The notes below the pieces were generated by a model that made no database searches, had not been told where the DNA came from, and saw nothing but the letters and a program-made list of their open reading frames with translations. A stretch of DNA of 64,000 nucleotides, taken from positions 1-64,000 of the forward strand of contig JBBDJE010000017.1 in NCBI GenBank assembly GCA_040880065.1, written 5' to 3'. Shown here piece after piece: positions 25,535 to 34,105 of this stretch. Numbering within the stretch: the first letter of the stretch is position 1; every line of letters begins with the position of its first letter. The position numbers and the translations under genes are program-made. Origin of the DNA: Abyssibius sp040880065. GTDB taxonomy: Bacteria; Pseudomonadota; Alphaproteobacteria; Rhodobacterales; Rhodobacteraceae.

Positions 25535-26482
25535 ATGGGCGGTTATATCCTGAAGCGGCTATTATCGGCCATCCCGGTGCTTTTGGGCATCACCGTGATC
25601 GTATTTCTGATCATGGCGATGATACCCGGCGATCCGGCAACGGCGATACTGGGCAGCTATGCGACCCCTGAAAATGTTGAACGATTGAACCGCCATCTGG
25701 GGTTGGATGAGCCGCTATGGCGGCAGTATTTCATCTGGCTGGGAAACTTGTTGCAAGGCGATTTCGGGCGCTCTTTCGCGCTGAACCGCCCCGTTCTGGA
25801 TGAAATTCTGGATCGTTTTTCGGCCACGATGATTCTTGCTGGCACGGCTTTTGTGCTGTGTTCGCTCATGGGCATTCTGGCCGGAGTGGTCTCGGCGGCG
25901 CATCAATACGGGCTGGCAGACAAGGCAATTACCTTTGTGGTAATTCTTGGCATTTCGGTGCCGTCGTTTTTTCTTGGCATGATGATGATCTTGCTATTTG
26001 CAGTGCAACTGCGCTGGTTTCCCGTCTCGGGGATGTATTCGATCTGGGGCGGGGGTGATCTCTTTGACCTGATCCGCCATCTGACCATGCCCGCGCTGGC
26101 GCTTTCGGTTGTGGCCACGGGCGTGATTGCGCGGCTGTCGCGCGGCGCGATGCTGGAAGTGCTGCGGCAGGATTTCATTCGCACCGCGCGCGCCAAGGGC
26201 GTGCATGAGCGCCGGGTGATCTGGCGCCATGCGCTGCGCGCCGCGATGGTCAGCATCATTCCGGTGCTGGGTATTCAGGCGGGCTTTGTGCTGTCGGGGG
26301 CAGTTTATATTGAAATGGTGTTTCAGTGGCCCGGTATCGGGCGGATGCTGGTTGACGGCATTTTGAAGCGCGACATTTTGCTGGTGCAGGGCGGCGTGGT
26401 ATTTGTGGCCGCCTGCTATGTGGGCTTCAACATTGTGGTTGATGTCGCGCAAAGCCTGCTGGACCCGAGGATCCGCACATGA
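25535..26482 (+). CDS. ABC transporter permease, DppB type
   Basis: A 315-residue inner-membrane permease with six membrane segments. The N-terminus MGGYILKRLLSAIPVLLGI and the coupling motif region (RLSRGAMLEVLRQDFIRTAR then AKGVHERRV) are standard for DppB/OppB proteins; the latter is the EAA loop contacting the ATPase. The ATG follows an AAGGGCAGCA stretch. Its stop overlaps the next gene by four bases (ATGA), so stoichiometric translation with the fused permease-ATPase is likely. Confidence 0.93.
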   Translation: MGGYILKRLLSAIPVLLGITVIVFLIMAMIPGDPATAILGSYATPENVERLNRHLGLDEPLWRQYFIWLGNLLQGDFGRSFALNRPVLDEILDRFSATMILAGTAFVLCSLMGILAGVVSAAHQYGLADKAITFVVILGISVPSFFLGMMMILLFAVQLRWFPVSGMYSIWGGGDLFDLIRHLTMPALALSVVATGVIARLSRGAMLEVLRQDFIRTARAKGVHERRVIWRHALRAAMVSIIPVLGIQAGFVLSGAVYIEMVFQWPGIGRMLVDGILKRDILLVQGGVVFVAACYVGFNIVVDVAQSLLDPRIRT

Positions 26483-28341
26483 CCTTGTTTTTGCGTCTTT
26501 TGTTTCGCAACAAGCTGGCGGGCTTTGGGGCCGTTGTGCTGGGGGTGATCGTGATATTGGCGCTTCTGACACCGATTCTGCCGCTGCACGCCCCCAATGA
26601 AACCAACACCGCCAACCGGTTTTTGCGGCCCCTGGCGGTTGGGCATTGGCTTGGCACAGACCATTTGGGCCGCGATCTACTGTCGCGCCTGTTATGGGGC
26701 ACGCGGCTGTCGCTGGCGGTGGGTTTTGCCGCCGCGTTGGCGGCGGGGGTGGTTGGAGCGGCCATTGGGGTTATGGCGGGCTATTTCGGCGGGAACACCG
26801 ACAATGTGACCATGCGCGGGGTCGATATGCTGATGGCCTTTCCGTATATCCTGCTGGCGCTGGCAATTGTCGCGGTGCTGGGGCCGGGGTTGCTGAATGC
26901 GCTGATTGCGGTCGCCGTGGTCAATATCCCGTTTTTTGCCCGCAACATTCGCGGGGTGACTGTGGGCATTGCGCATCGTGAATTCATTGATGCCGCAAAG
27001 CTGGCGGGCATGGGGCATACGCGCATTTTGCTGACCGAGGTGGTGCCAAATATCGTGCCCGTGGTGGTGATTGCAATGTCTACCACCATTGGATGGATGA
27101 TTCTGGAAACGGCGGGATTGTCATTCCTTGGGCTTGGCAGCCAGCCACCGCAGGCTGATCTGGGCTCGATGCTGGGCGAGGCACGCTCGGCGCTGATTAC
27201 CGCGCCGCATACATCGATTGTGCCGGGCGTAATGATTTTGCTGATCGTGATGTCGGTCAATCTGCTGGGCGATGGTATTCGCGATGCGCTGGACCCGCGC
27301 CTGCGCTCTGGCGCTTTGACGCGGCCCATGGCAACCACGCGCGTGGACCGGCCTAAAACCCCTGCGCCCAAGGCCGAAGGGTTGCTGCGTATCGACGATC
27401 TGGAAACCCAGTTTCATGTTGGCCCGCGCATCTACAGGGCCGTCAACAAGGTCTCGCTTGATCTGAAGCCCGGCGAATGTCTGGGGTTGATTGGTGAATC
27501 CGGCTCGGGCAAATCGGTCACGGCGCTGTCTATCATGGGGCTGGTCGCTTCGCCACCCGGGGTGATTACGGGGGGCGCTGTGCGACTGGATGGGCAAGAC
27601 CTGATCGGTGCGCCTTATGAGGTGCTGCGCAGCCTGCGCGGGCGCAAGGTGGCGTATATTTTCCAAGACCCGCTTTCCACGCTGCACCCGCTCTACCGGA
27701 TTGGCGATCAGTTGATCGAGGCGATCCGCGTGCATGAACCCCTCAGCCACGCCAAGGCGCAGAAGCGCGCGATCGCGCTGCTCGACGATGTGCGCATTCC
27801 CAATGCGGCGGCGCGTGCCAAGGCTTACCCGCATGAGCTTTCGGGCGGGATGCGGCAGCGCGTGGGCATTGCCATGGCGCTGGCCAATGACCCCGATATC
27901 ATCATCGCGGATGAACCGACCACGGCGCTGGATGTCACTGTGCAGGCGCAAATTCTGGCGCTGCTGTCTGATTTGCGCCGTGACCGGGGGCTGGCGATCC
28001 TGTTCATCACCCATGATTTCGGCGTGGTGGGCCAGTTGTGTGACCGCGTGGCAGTCATGTATGGCGGGCGCATCGTCGAGGCGGGGGAAACACAAGAGGT
28101 GCTGGCCGCGCCCGCGCACCCCTACACCAAACGCCTGATTGCCTGCGTGCCGGAACTGGGGGGTGGGCGGCGGGCGCTTGCGGCCATCCCCGGCCTGCCG
28201 CCGGCGGTGGATGACCTGCCCGAAGGCTGCGCCTTTGCGCCGCGCTGTGACAAGGCACAAGCAGCCTGCCGCACGGGTGAAGTTGAGCTGACGGGTGACG
28301 CCCGCAAAATACGCTGCCTGTATCCGGAGGGCGCAACATGA
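26479..28341 (+). CDS. Fused ABC permease (DppC type) and ATP-binding protein (DppD type)
   Basis: A 620-residue fusion. Residues 1-280 are a DppC-like permease: NKLAGFGAVVLGVIVILALL, LGTDHLGRDLLSRLLWGTRL, the EAA loop near EFIDAAKLAGMGHTRIL, and DALDPRL at the end. After a short Pro/Lys linker, residues about 300-620 are a complete ATPase with Walker A (GESGSGKS), signature motif (LSGGMRQR), Walker B (DIIIADEPT) and the family's C-terminal Cys-rich oligopeptide domain (GCAFAPRC). No frameshift or internal stop is seen, so the fusion is genuine. It partners with the DppB-type permease and the DppF-type ATPase next door. Confidence 0.93.
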   Translation: MTLFLRLLFRNKLAGFGAVVLGVIVILALLTPILPLHAPNETNTANRFLRPLAVGHWLGTDHLGRDLLSRLLWGTRLSLAVGFAAALAAGVVGAAIGVMAGYFGGNTDNVTMRGVDMLMAFPYILLALAIVAVLGPGLLNALIAVAVVNIPFFARNIRGVTVGIAHREFIDAAKLAGMGHTRILLTEVVPNIVPVVVIAMSTTIGWMILETAGLSFLGLGSQPPQADLGSMLGEARSALITAPHTSIVPGVMILLIVMSVNLLGDGIRDALDPRLRSGALTRPMATTRVDRPKTPAPKAEGLLRIDDLETQFHVGPRIYRAVNKVSLDLKPGECLGLIGESGSGKSVTALSIMGLVASPPGVITGGAVRLDGQDLIGAPYEVLRSLRGRKVAYIFQDPLSTLHPLYRIGDQLIEAIRVHEPLSHAKAQKRAIALLDDVRIPNAAARAKAYPHELSGGMRQRVGIAMALANDPDIIIADEPTTALDVTVQAQILALLSDLRRDRGLAILFITHDFGVVGQLCDRVAVMYGGRIVEAGETQEVLAAPAHPYTKRLIACVPELGGGRRALAAIPGLPPAVDDLPEGCAFAPRCDKAQAACRTGEVELTGDARKIRCLYPEGAT

Positions 28342-29291
28342 CGCTTGCGCTGAAAACCACCGATCTGGCCAAGACGTTCGACATTGGCAAGCGCTTGATC
28401 GGCCCACCGCGCGCGCAGATTCATGCGGTGCATCCGGTGTCGCTGGAGGTTGCGACGGGCGAAACGCTGGGCATCGTTGGTGAATCCGGTTGTGGCAAAT
28501 CCACGCTCGCGCGGATGCTGGTGGGGCTGACACCACCGACATCGGGCAGCATCGAGATTGAGGGCCGCGCGCTTGATCGCGCTGACCCTGCCGCTTTTGG
28601 ACGGCTGATCCAGTATGTGTTTCAAGACCCGGTTTCCAGCCTGAACCCGCGCAAGACCATACGGCAGATCATGGAAGTGCCGCCGCGCCTGCTGCACGGG
28701 TTGCGCGGGCGCGCATTAGAGGCGCGGATTGCGGAATTGTTCGATGCGGTGAACCTGCGCCCTGAATTCCTGACCCGCTATCCGCACGAGTTTTCCGGCG
28801 GGCAGGCGCAGCGTATCGGCATTGCGCGGGCGCTTGCGGCCAGCCCGCGTATCCTGATTCTGGATGAACCTGTTTCGGCGCTGGATGTGTCGGTGCAGGC
28901 GCAGGTGCTGAATCTGCTGGCCGATCTGAAATCCGAATTCAACCTGACCTATCTGTTTATCAGCCATGATCTGGCCGTGGTGGAAGCCGTCAGCGACCGC
29001 ATTGCCGTGTTGTATTTCGGCTCGGTCGTTGAAACCGGCCCTGCCGAAAAGGTCTTTGCAGCGCCGCGCCATCCCTATACCAAGCTTCTAGCGGATTCGG
29101 CACCGGTTGTGGGTCGCCCGCTGGGGGGCGCGCAATCGGGTGAATTGCCGGACCCGCTGAACCCGCCACCGGGTTGCGCCTTTGCCGGGCGCTGCCCGCG
29201 CGCATCCGAGCAGTGCCGCACCAAGGTGCCCGCTTTACGCGCCGTAAAAGGAGACCAGTTTGCCGCCTGCCACCATCCGCTCGATCCCTGA
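28338..29291 (+). CDS. ABC transporter ATP-binding protein, DppF type
   Basis: A 317-residue ATPase. Walker A is GESGCGKS, the signature FSGGQAQR, Walker B ILILDEPVSALD, and the switch His lies in FISHDLAVV. The C-terminal oligopeptide/dipeptide domain carries GCAFAGRCPRASEQC, whose Cys residues in some homologues bind an Fe-S cluster. It overlaps the fusion gene by four bases and the downstream regulator by 32 bases. It completes a transporter of two permease and two ATPase domains plus binding protein. Confidence 0.93.
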   Translation: MTLALKTTDLAKTFDIGKRLIGPPRAQIHAVHPVSLEVATGETLGIVGESGCGKSTLARMLVGLTPPTSGSIEIEGRALDRADPAAFGRLIQYVFQDPVSSLNPRKTIRQIMEVPPRLLHGLRGRALEARIAELFDAVNLRPEFLTRYPHEFSGGQAQRIGIARALAASPRILILDEPVSALDVSVQAQVLNLLADLKSEFNLTYLFISHDLAVVEAVSDRIAVLYFGSVVETGPAEKVFAAPRHPYTKLLADSAPVVGRPLGGAQSGELPDPLNPPPGCAFAGRCPRASEQCRTKVPALRAVKGDQFAACHHPLDP

Positions 29292-30033
29292 ACGCCTGAC
29301 GCGCCCGCAACAGGTTGCCGAGGCCATCAAATCCTGGGTCATGGAGAATGGCCGAGTGCCGGGAGACAGATTGCCCTCCGAACTGGCGCTGATCGCGCAG
29401 TTTGGCATGGCCAAGAGCACGATCCGCGAAGCAATCCGCATTCTGGAAGCGCAGGGTCTGGTCAAGTCGCGCACTGGCCCGGGCGGCGGGGTGTTTGTGC
29501 ATCAGGTTTCCGAAGAACGGGCGACGGCGCTTTTGGGCAATTACTTTTATTTTCAGGATCTGACGATTGATGATGTTTATCAGATCCGCACAGTGCTGGA
29601 GCCGGAACTGGCGGCATCACTTGCCGGCAAGCTTAGCGAAGAGCAGCTTCGCGCGCTGGAAGAAGTGATGACCAGCTACGCGGCCCCCGCGCGCTCGGCA
29701 CAAGAGGAACGCGACCAACATATCGGCTCACTCCGCTTCCACGCGCTTCTGGCGGAAATGTCGGGCAACCCGCTGCTGCGCTTCCTGATACGCTTTATCA
29801 CCAACATGTTGGCGGATATCACGGTATCTCGCAAACTCTATGCCCAGCCAAATGAAGAATTGTGGGCCTCGGGGCTTGATTATCAGTTGCGTCTTGTTGC
29901 CGCCCTACGCGCTGGTGATGGTGCGGCAGCAAGGACGATACTTGCCGGCCATATGCAAAATGCCCATCGACTTATGCGCCTGCAGGAAACCGTTCTGACC
30001 CAGCGTTTCCTGCCCGAGGGAAAGATTATCTGA
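29260..30033 (+). CDS. GntR-family transcriptional regulator, FadR subfamily
   Basis: A 257-residue regulator. Residues about 12-75 are the winged helix-turn-helix (PGDRLPSELALIAQFGMAKS then TIREAIRILEAQGLV), and residues about 95-240 the all-helical FCD ligand domain (IDDVYQIRTVLEPELAASLA), including the metal-ligand type His in GSLRFHALL. The start is a TTG at 29260: it is the only start behind a strong AAGGAG box, and it makes the gene overlap the transporter ATPase by 32 bases. Likely regulates the two divergent operons here. Confidence 0.88.
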   Translation: MPPATIRSIPERLTRPQQVAEAIKSWVMENGRVPGDRLPSELALIAQFGMAKSTIREAIRILEAQGLVKSRTGPGGGVFVHQVSEERATALLGNYFYFQDLTIDDVYQIRTVLEPELAASLAGKLSEEQLRALEEVMTSYAAPARSAQEERDQHIGSLRFHALLAEMSGNPLLRFLIRFITNMLADITVSRKLYAQPNEELWASGLDYQLRLVAALRAGDGAAARTILAGHMQNAHRLMRLQETVLTQRFLPEGKII

Positions 30034-30204
30034 CCTTTTGATGGTTGCAAATCACGCGACCGCTTTCTGTTTTTACGGGTCGCGCAGCGCCATACGGTTA
30101 TTTCCGAAGCAGCCAGCCCTTTGGTAGTTCCGGTGCGGGCAGCACCCTATGCACCAGCGGGCATTCAAGGCCGTTATGCGGATGCCATGCCGTTGAAATC
30201 GAGC

Positions 30205-30234
30205 CTTTGGGGGGCGGGTTTGAACCCGCCAAAG
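30205..30234. terminator. Hairpin after the GntR gene
   Basis: GGCGGGTT at 30213-30220 pairs with AACCCGCC at 30223-30230, with CTTT/AAAG flanks that can extend the stem. It has no T-run. The remainder of the gap 30034-30334 holds no recognisable gene. Confidence 0.5.
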
Positions 30235-30287
30235 ACTTCGGCCAGACAGTTGCGGCCAATCAGCTTAGGGTGGCTGGTCTTGTATTG

Positions 30288-30319
30288 ATAGCGGGCGGCA
30301 GATGACCGCCGCCCGCTAT
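30288..30319 (-). terminator. Strong hairpin after the second BCCT gene
   Basis: A perfect 12-bp stem, ATAGCGGGCGGC at 30288-30299 with GCCGCCCGCTAT at 30308-30319, eight-base loop. It lies 16 bases past the BCCT stop at 30335 and probably ends both convergent transcripts. Confidence 0.75.
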
Positions 30320-30334
30320 GACGTTTCAGCCGCC

Positions 30335-31972
30335 TCAGCGCGGCTCGGCCATCAGGCCCTTGATCAAGGCCCAGCACGCCAAAAGCAGCACTATGGTAAA
30401 GGGAAACCCGGTCGATACGGCCATCGCCTGCAAGGCGACCAACCCGCCACCGATGAGCAGCGTAGCTGCCACCAACCCTTCAAAGGTAACCCAAAACACC
30501 CGCTGCCCCACCGGCGCATCGAGCTTGCCGCCCGCGGTGATCGTGTCGATGACCAGCGAACCCGAATCTGACGATGTGACGAAGAACACGATGACAAGGA
30601 CAATCGCAAGCCATGAGGTGATGGTGGACATTGGCAGCTCTGACAACATGCCAAAGAGCGACAGCTCGGGCGTGTAGGCCGCGACGACATAGCCATAGAC
30701 GGCACTGTCGGCCACATTCTCGATAACCTGCTGAATTGCAGTGCCGCCGAAGGACGACATCCACAGCGCCGAAACCAGCGTCGGCACCAACAGAACGCAA
30801 ACCAGAAATTCCCGCACGGTGCGTCCACGGCTTACGCGGGCAATGAACATGCCAACAAAGGGTGACCAGCTGATCCACCACGCCCAGTAGAAAGCTGTCC
30901 AGCCTTGCCGGAAGCCATCATCATCGCGCCCGACCGGGTTTGAAAGCGCGAATATGTCAGTGGCATAGGCACCAAGGTTGTTGAAAAAGCCCGTAATGAT
31001 CGTGAGTGTCGGCCCGATAAAAATTACGAAAAGCAGCAGAATCGCAGCCAATACCATGTTGATTTCCGACAGGATCTTGACCCCGCCATCAAGCCCGCGC
31101 AGCACCGAAATCAGTGCCAGAGCGGTAATCCCGACGATCAGCAGCACTTGCGCGGTGGTCGAAACCTCGATTCCCGCCACATAGCTCAGGCCCGCATTCG
31201 CCTGTTGCGCCCCGATCCCAAGTGAAGTGGCAAGCCCGAACAAGGTGGCAAAGACAGCCAGAATGTCGATAATGTGCCCCGGCCAGCCCCAGATGCGCTC
31301 ACCGAAAATCGGATAGAAGATCGAGCGGACGGTCAGCGGCAGGCCCTTGTTATAGGCGAAAATCGCCAGCGACAATGCAACGACAGCATACATCGACCAA
31401 GGGTGCAGACCCCAGTGAAAGATTGTTGCGGCCATCGCCGTGCGCCGCGCAGCCTCGATCGTGGCCGGGTCCGCCAGAACGCCTTCGATAACACCAATAT
31501 CGCGCCCCAGTGGCTGGTCGCCCCATGGGGTGGCAAAATAGTAGACAGGCTCCAGCACTCCAAAAAACATGAGCCCGATGCCCATTCCGGCCGCGAACAG
31601 CATCGCCAGCCAGCCCATATAGCTGTAATCCGGCTTTGCAAGCGTGCCGCCGATCCGCACCCGCCCCAAGGGCGACAGCAAAATGCCAATGCAAACAATC
31701 ACGAAGACATTGCCAGAGCTCAGGAAAAACCAGTCAAGGTTCGAGGTTAAAAACCCCCGAAGCGCGGTAAAGGCCGGGCCAACCTGGTTTTGAAAGGCCA
31801 ATGTTCCGATCACGAAGGCCACGATAGAGAGGCCCGAGATCAGAAAGACCGGGTTATGGATATCCAGCCCGAACGGGCGAACATTGTCCTGTCCGATCTG
31901 GTAGTCGGTCTGAATGGTTTCTACTGGCCCGTCGGGCGGTGGCAATGCTTCTGAATCTTGGTTTTCGGCCAT
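30335..31972 (-). CDS. BCCT-family transporter, second copy
   Basis: A 545-residue paralogue of the BCCT protein at 7887, with the same motifs: GMGIGLMFFGVLEP, HWGLHPWSMY, FYWAWWISWSPFVGMFIARV and SSDSGSLVIDTI. It differs in the loop after the second motif (VYYFATPWGDQPLGRDIG instead of MSHYTSAFGG...). It should import betaine-like quaternary amines with about twelve membrane segments. The ATG at 31972 is chosen for its GGGAG box. There is no Usp gene beside this copy. Confidence 0.92.
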   Translation of the reverse strand: MAENQDSEALPPPDGPVETIQTDYQIGQDNVRPFGLDIHNPVFLISGLSIVAFVIGTLAFQNQVGPAFTALRGFLTSNLDWFFLSSGNVFVIVCIGILLSPLGRVRIGGTLAKPDYSYMGWLAMLFAAGMGIGLMFFGVLEPVYYFATPWGDQPLGRDIGVIEGVLADPATIEAARRTAMAATIFHWGLHPWSMYAVVALSLAIFAYNKGLPLTVRSIFYPIFGERIWGWPGHIIDILAVFATLFGLATSLGIGAQQANAGLSYVAGIEVSTTAQVLLIVGITALALISVLRGLDGGVKILSEINMVLAAILLLFVIFIGPTLTIITGFFNNLGAYATDIFALSNPVGRDDDGFRQGWTAFYWAWWISWSPFVGMFIARVSRGRTVREFLVCVLLVPTLVSALWMSSFGGTAIQQVIENVADSAVYGYVVAAYTPELSLFGMLSELPMSTITSWLAIVLVIVFFVTSSDSGSLVIDTITAGGKLDAPVGQRVFWVTFEGLVAATLLIGGGLVALQAMAVSTGFPFTIVLLLACWALIKGLMAEPR

Positions 31973-32411
31973 TTTGTTCTCCCAGTTTATTTGTGGCATT
32001 CAGGACGAATCCCGAGAATGCGGAGCAGCAAAGGCGCGGCCATCGCGCGGGTGCCATCTGTTTGCAACTCGGCATTGAGCTAACGCGGTGCTGCGACAAA
32101 CGGCCACACAAAGATAACGCAATCGTGTTTGTTTCAAATGGCTTCAGCGACAGGAAAATGCATGAATGCGACACCTGAAGAGCCCGACGGAATCGGGCGC
32201 AAATTATACGGGGCATGCGCCAACAAGCCGTTTAGATTGACGTTACAGAGCCAGAAACCTAGCCGCCGGAACCTCCAAATGGCCGATGACCTGCGGCGCG
32301 TTCCATTTCAGTTGGTGGAGTGATGCGGCCACCCGTTGAATCCGCGCCGCAAAGCTGACTTTTCTCATCAATAGCGTTTGGCGCAGGGGAGCCTTTTGTC
32401 AGGTGGCAACC
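31973..32411. other. Intergenic region without a recognisable gene
   Basis: These 439 bases upstream of the second BCCT gene and downstream of liuC show no ORF with coding character on either strand. They must hold the BCCT promoter on the minus strand. AT-richer stretches occur near 32100-32230, but I cannot name a site. Confidence 0.5.
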
Positions 32412-33194
32412 CTAGGCCCAGCGCGGTTTGCGCTTTTCAAAGAAGGCGGCGATACCTTCGGCGGCTTCGGGGTGTTCCCAGGTATCGGCCAGCCGTTCGA
32501 TTGTTTCGGTGATCACCTCGGGCGTGATGGGCGCACCAAGGCTGCGCGCCAGCGCCTTGGCCGCCCCCACCGCGCCGGGGGCGCAGGCAAGATAGGCTTC
32601 GGCTTCGGCCATTGCTTCATCCATCAGCGCAGCGGCAGGCACGACACGCGCCACAAGGTCGAGCGCCAGCGCCTCGGCGGCATCAAAGCGCCGCGCCGAC
32701 ATGAAGACCCGCCGCGCCTTGCCCTCGCCCATGCGCGCCAGCACATAGGGCGAGATGGTGGCCGGGATCAGGCCAAGCCGGGTTTCCGTCAGCCCGAATT
32801 TGGCACCCTCGGCGGCCAGCACAACATCACACACCGAAGCTATGCCAACCCCGCCGCCAAAGGCCGCGCCGTTGACAGCGCCTATTAGTGGCTTGGGCAT
32901 GGTGTTGAGCGCATGCAGCATATCGGCCAGCCGCCGTGCCTCGGCCATGCGCTGCGGGCGGCTGGCGGTCATTTGGGCGCGCATCCAGCCAAGGTCGCCG
33001 CCCGCACAAAAGCTGGCCCCCTGCCCTGTAAGGATAACAGCGCGCACACTCGCATCGGCCCCAAGCGCGGCGGCGGCGGCAGAAAGATCATCCATCATCG
33101 CCGCGTCCATGGCGTTATGCACATCAGGGCGGTTGAGCGTAAGGGTGACAATGCCGCGCGCGTCGCGGGTTTTGAGCAGGGTGACATAGCTCAT
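32412..33194 (-). CDS. liuC: Enoyl-CoA hydratase family, probable methylglutaconyl-CoA hydratase
   Basis: A 260-residue crotonase. Landmarks are VTLNRPDVHNAMDAAMMDDL, the oxyanion-hole segment GQGASFCAGGDLGWM, GAVNGAAFGGGVGIASVCDV, and the acid/base region FGLTETRLGLIPATISPYVL. In leucine breakdown it hydrates 3-methylglutaconyl-CoA to HMG-CoA, the substrate of the lyase encoded next to it. The role is inferred from the operon; crotonase sequences alone do not fix substrate. Its ATG overlaps the liuE stop (ATGA). Last gene of the operon. Confidence 0.9.
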   Translation of the reverse strand: MSYVTLLKTRDARGIVTLTLNRPDVHNAMDAAMMDDLSAAAAALGADASVRAVILTGQGASFCAGGDLGWMRAQMTASRPQRMAEARRLADMLHALNTMPKPLIGAVNGAAFGGGVGIASVCDVVLAAEGAKFGLTETRLGLIPATISPYVLARMGEGKARRVFMSARRFDAAEALALDLVARVVPAAALMDEAMAEAEAYLACAPGAVGAAKALARSLGAPITPEVITETIERLADTWEHPEAAEGIAAFFEKRKPRWA

Positions 33195-34105
33195 TGTTGC
33201 AATCCTTCGGTGCGCAATCCTTTGGCGAAACGGGCGGCGGCGCGTAGTTTTTCGCTGTCCAGCCCCGTGTCAAAGCCCAGCATCTTGAGCATGGCATCAA
33301 CCTTTAGCGTGTCAACATTACCCGCCGCGCCCGGTGCATAAGGGCAACCGCCAAGCCCGCCGACGGCGGCGTCAAACACCCGCAACCCCTTGTCGAGCGC
33401 CACGCCGATATTTTCCAGCGCGCGGCCCGCCGTGTCGTGGAAATGCCCCGCCAACTGGCTGGCGGGCAGGCTTGCAAGCACAGCGTTCAGCATTTGGGCT
33501 GTGGTTTCGGGGTGGGCGTGGCCGATTGTGTCGCCCAACGAAATTTCCTTGCACCCCATTGCGGCGAGCGCGGTCGCAACCTCGGCCACGGCGCGCGGCG
33601 CGATGGCACCCTCATAGGGGCAATCGGTAACGCAGGAGACATAGCCGCGCAGCGCCAGCCCATCGGCCAGCGCCGCCTCGGCCACGGGGGCAAACCGCGC
33701 AAGGCTTTCGGCAATGGAGCAGTTGATGTTCTTCTGGCTGAAACTTTCCGAGGCCGAGCCGAAAATCGCCACGCCATCGGCACCTGCCGCGCGCGCCGCC
33801 TCATAGCCATGCATATTCGGGGCCAGCACCCAATAGGTGACACCGGGCGCGCGGCTGATGCCAGCCATAACCGCGGCCGCATCGCCCATTTGCGGCACCC
33901 ATTTTGGCGAGACAAAGCTTGTGGCCTCAATCGCGTCAAAGCCGCAGGATGAGAGCCGGTCGATCAGCGCGATCTTCTCGGCGGTCGGCACGAGGCGCGA
34001 CTCATTTTGTAAGCCGTCGCGCGGGGACATTTCAACAATGCGCACCTGCTCAGCCACCTGCTCAGCCACCTGATCAGCCGCCTGATCAACCGCCTGATCA
34101 ACCAT
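33191..34105 (-). CDS. liuE: Hydroxymethylglutaryl-CoA lyase
   Basis: A 304-residue lyase that splits HMG-CoA into acetyl-CoA and acetoacetate, the last step of leucine catabolism. Catalytic features: EMSPRDGLQNES (metal Asp and Arg), SFVSPKWVPQMGD, GHFHDTAGRAL (metal His pair), and the family signature GLGGCPYAPGAAGNVDT with the catalytic Cys. The N-terminus is extended by about 20 residues of a four-residue repeat, VDQA/ADQV/AEQV, encoded by five 12-bp DNA repeats. The ATG at 34105 overlaps the liuD stop by eight bases. Confidence 0.93.
   Translation of the reverse strand: MVDQAVDQAADQVAEQVAEQVRIVEMSPRDGLQNESRLVPTAEKIALIDRLSSCGFDAIEATSFVSPKWVPQMGDAAAVMAGISRAPGVTYWVLAPNMHGYEAARAAGADGVAIFGSASESFSQKNINCSIAESLARFAPVAEAALADGLALRGYVSCVTDCPYEGAIAPRAVAEVATALAAMGCKEISLGDTIGHAHPETTAQMLNAVLASLPASQLAGHFHDTAGRALENIGVALDKGLRVFDAAVGGLGGCPYAPGAAGNVDTLKVDAMLKMLGFDTGLDSEKLRAAARFAKGLRTEGLQQ
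34043..34102. repeat. Five tandem 12-bp repeats at the start of liuE
   Basis: Five units of the type CACCTGCTCAGC / CGCCTGATCAAC fill 34043-34102 exactly. They encode five four-residue units [AV][DE]Q[AV] right after the initiator Met of the lyase. The repeat also covers the end of liuD. Confidence 0.9.

Noticed and set aside
27121..28542. 473-aa minus-strand ORF
   Set aside because: Antisense shadow of the fused permease-ATPase gene; composition and lack of motifs argue against coding.
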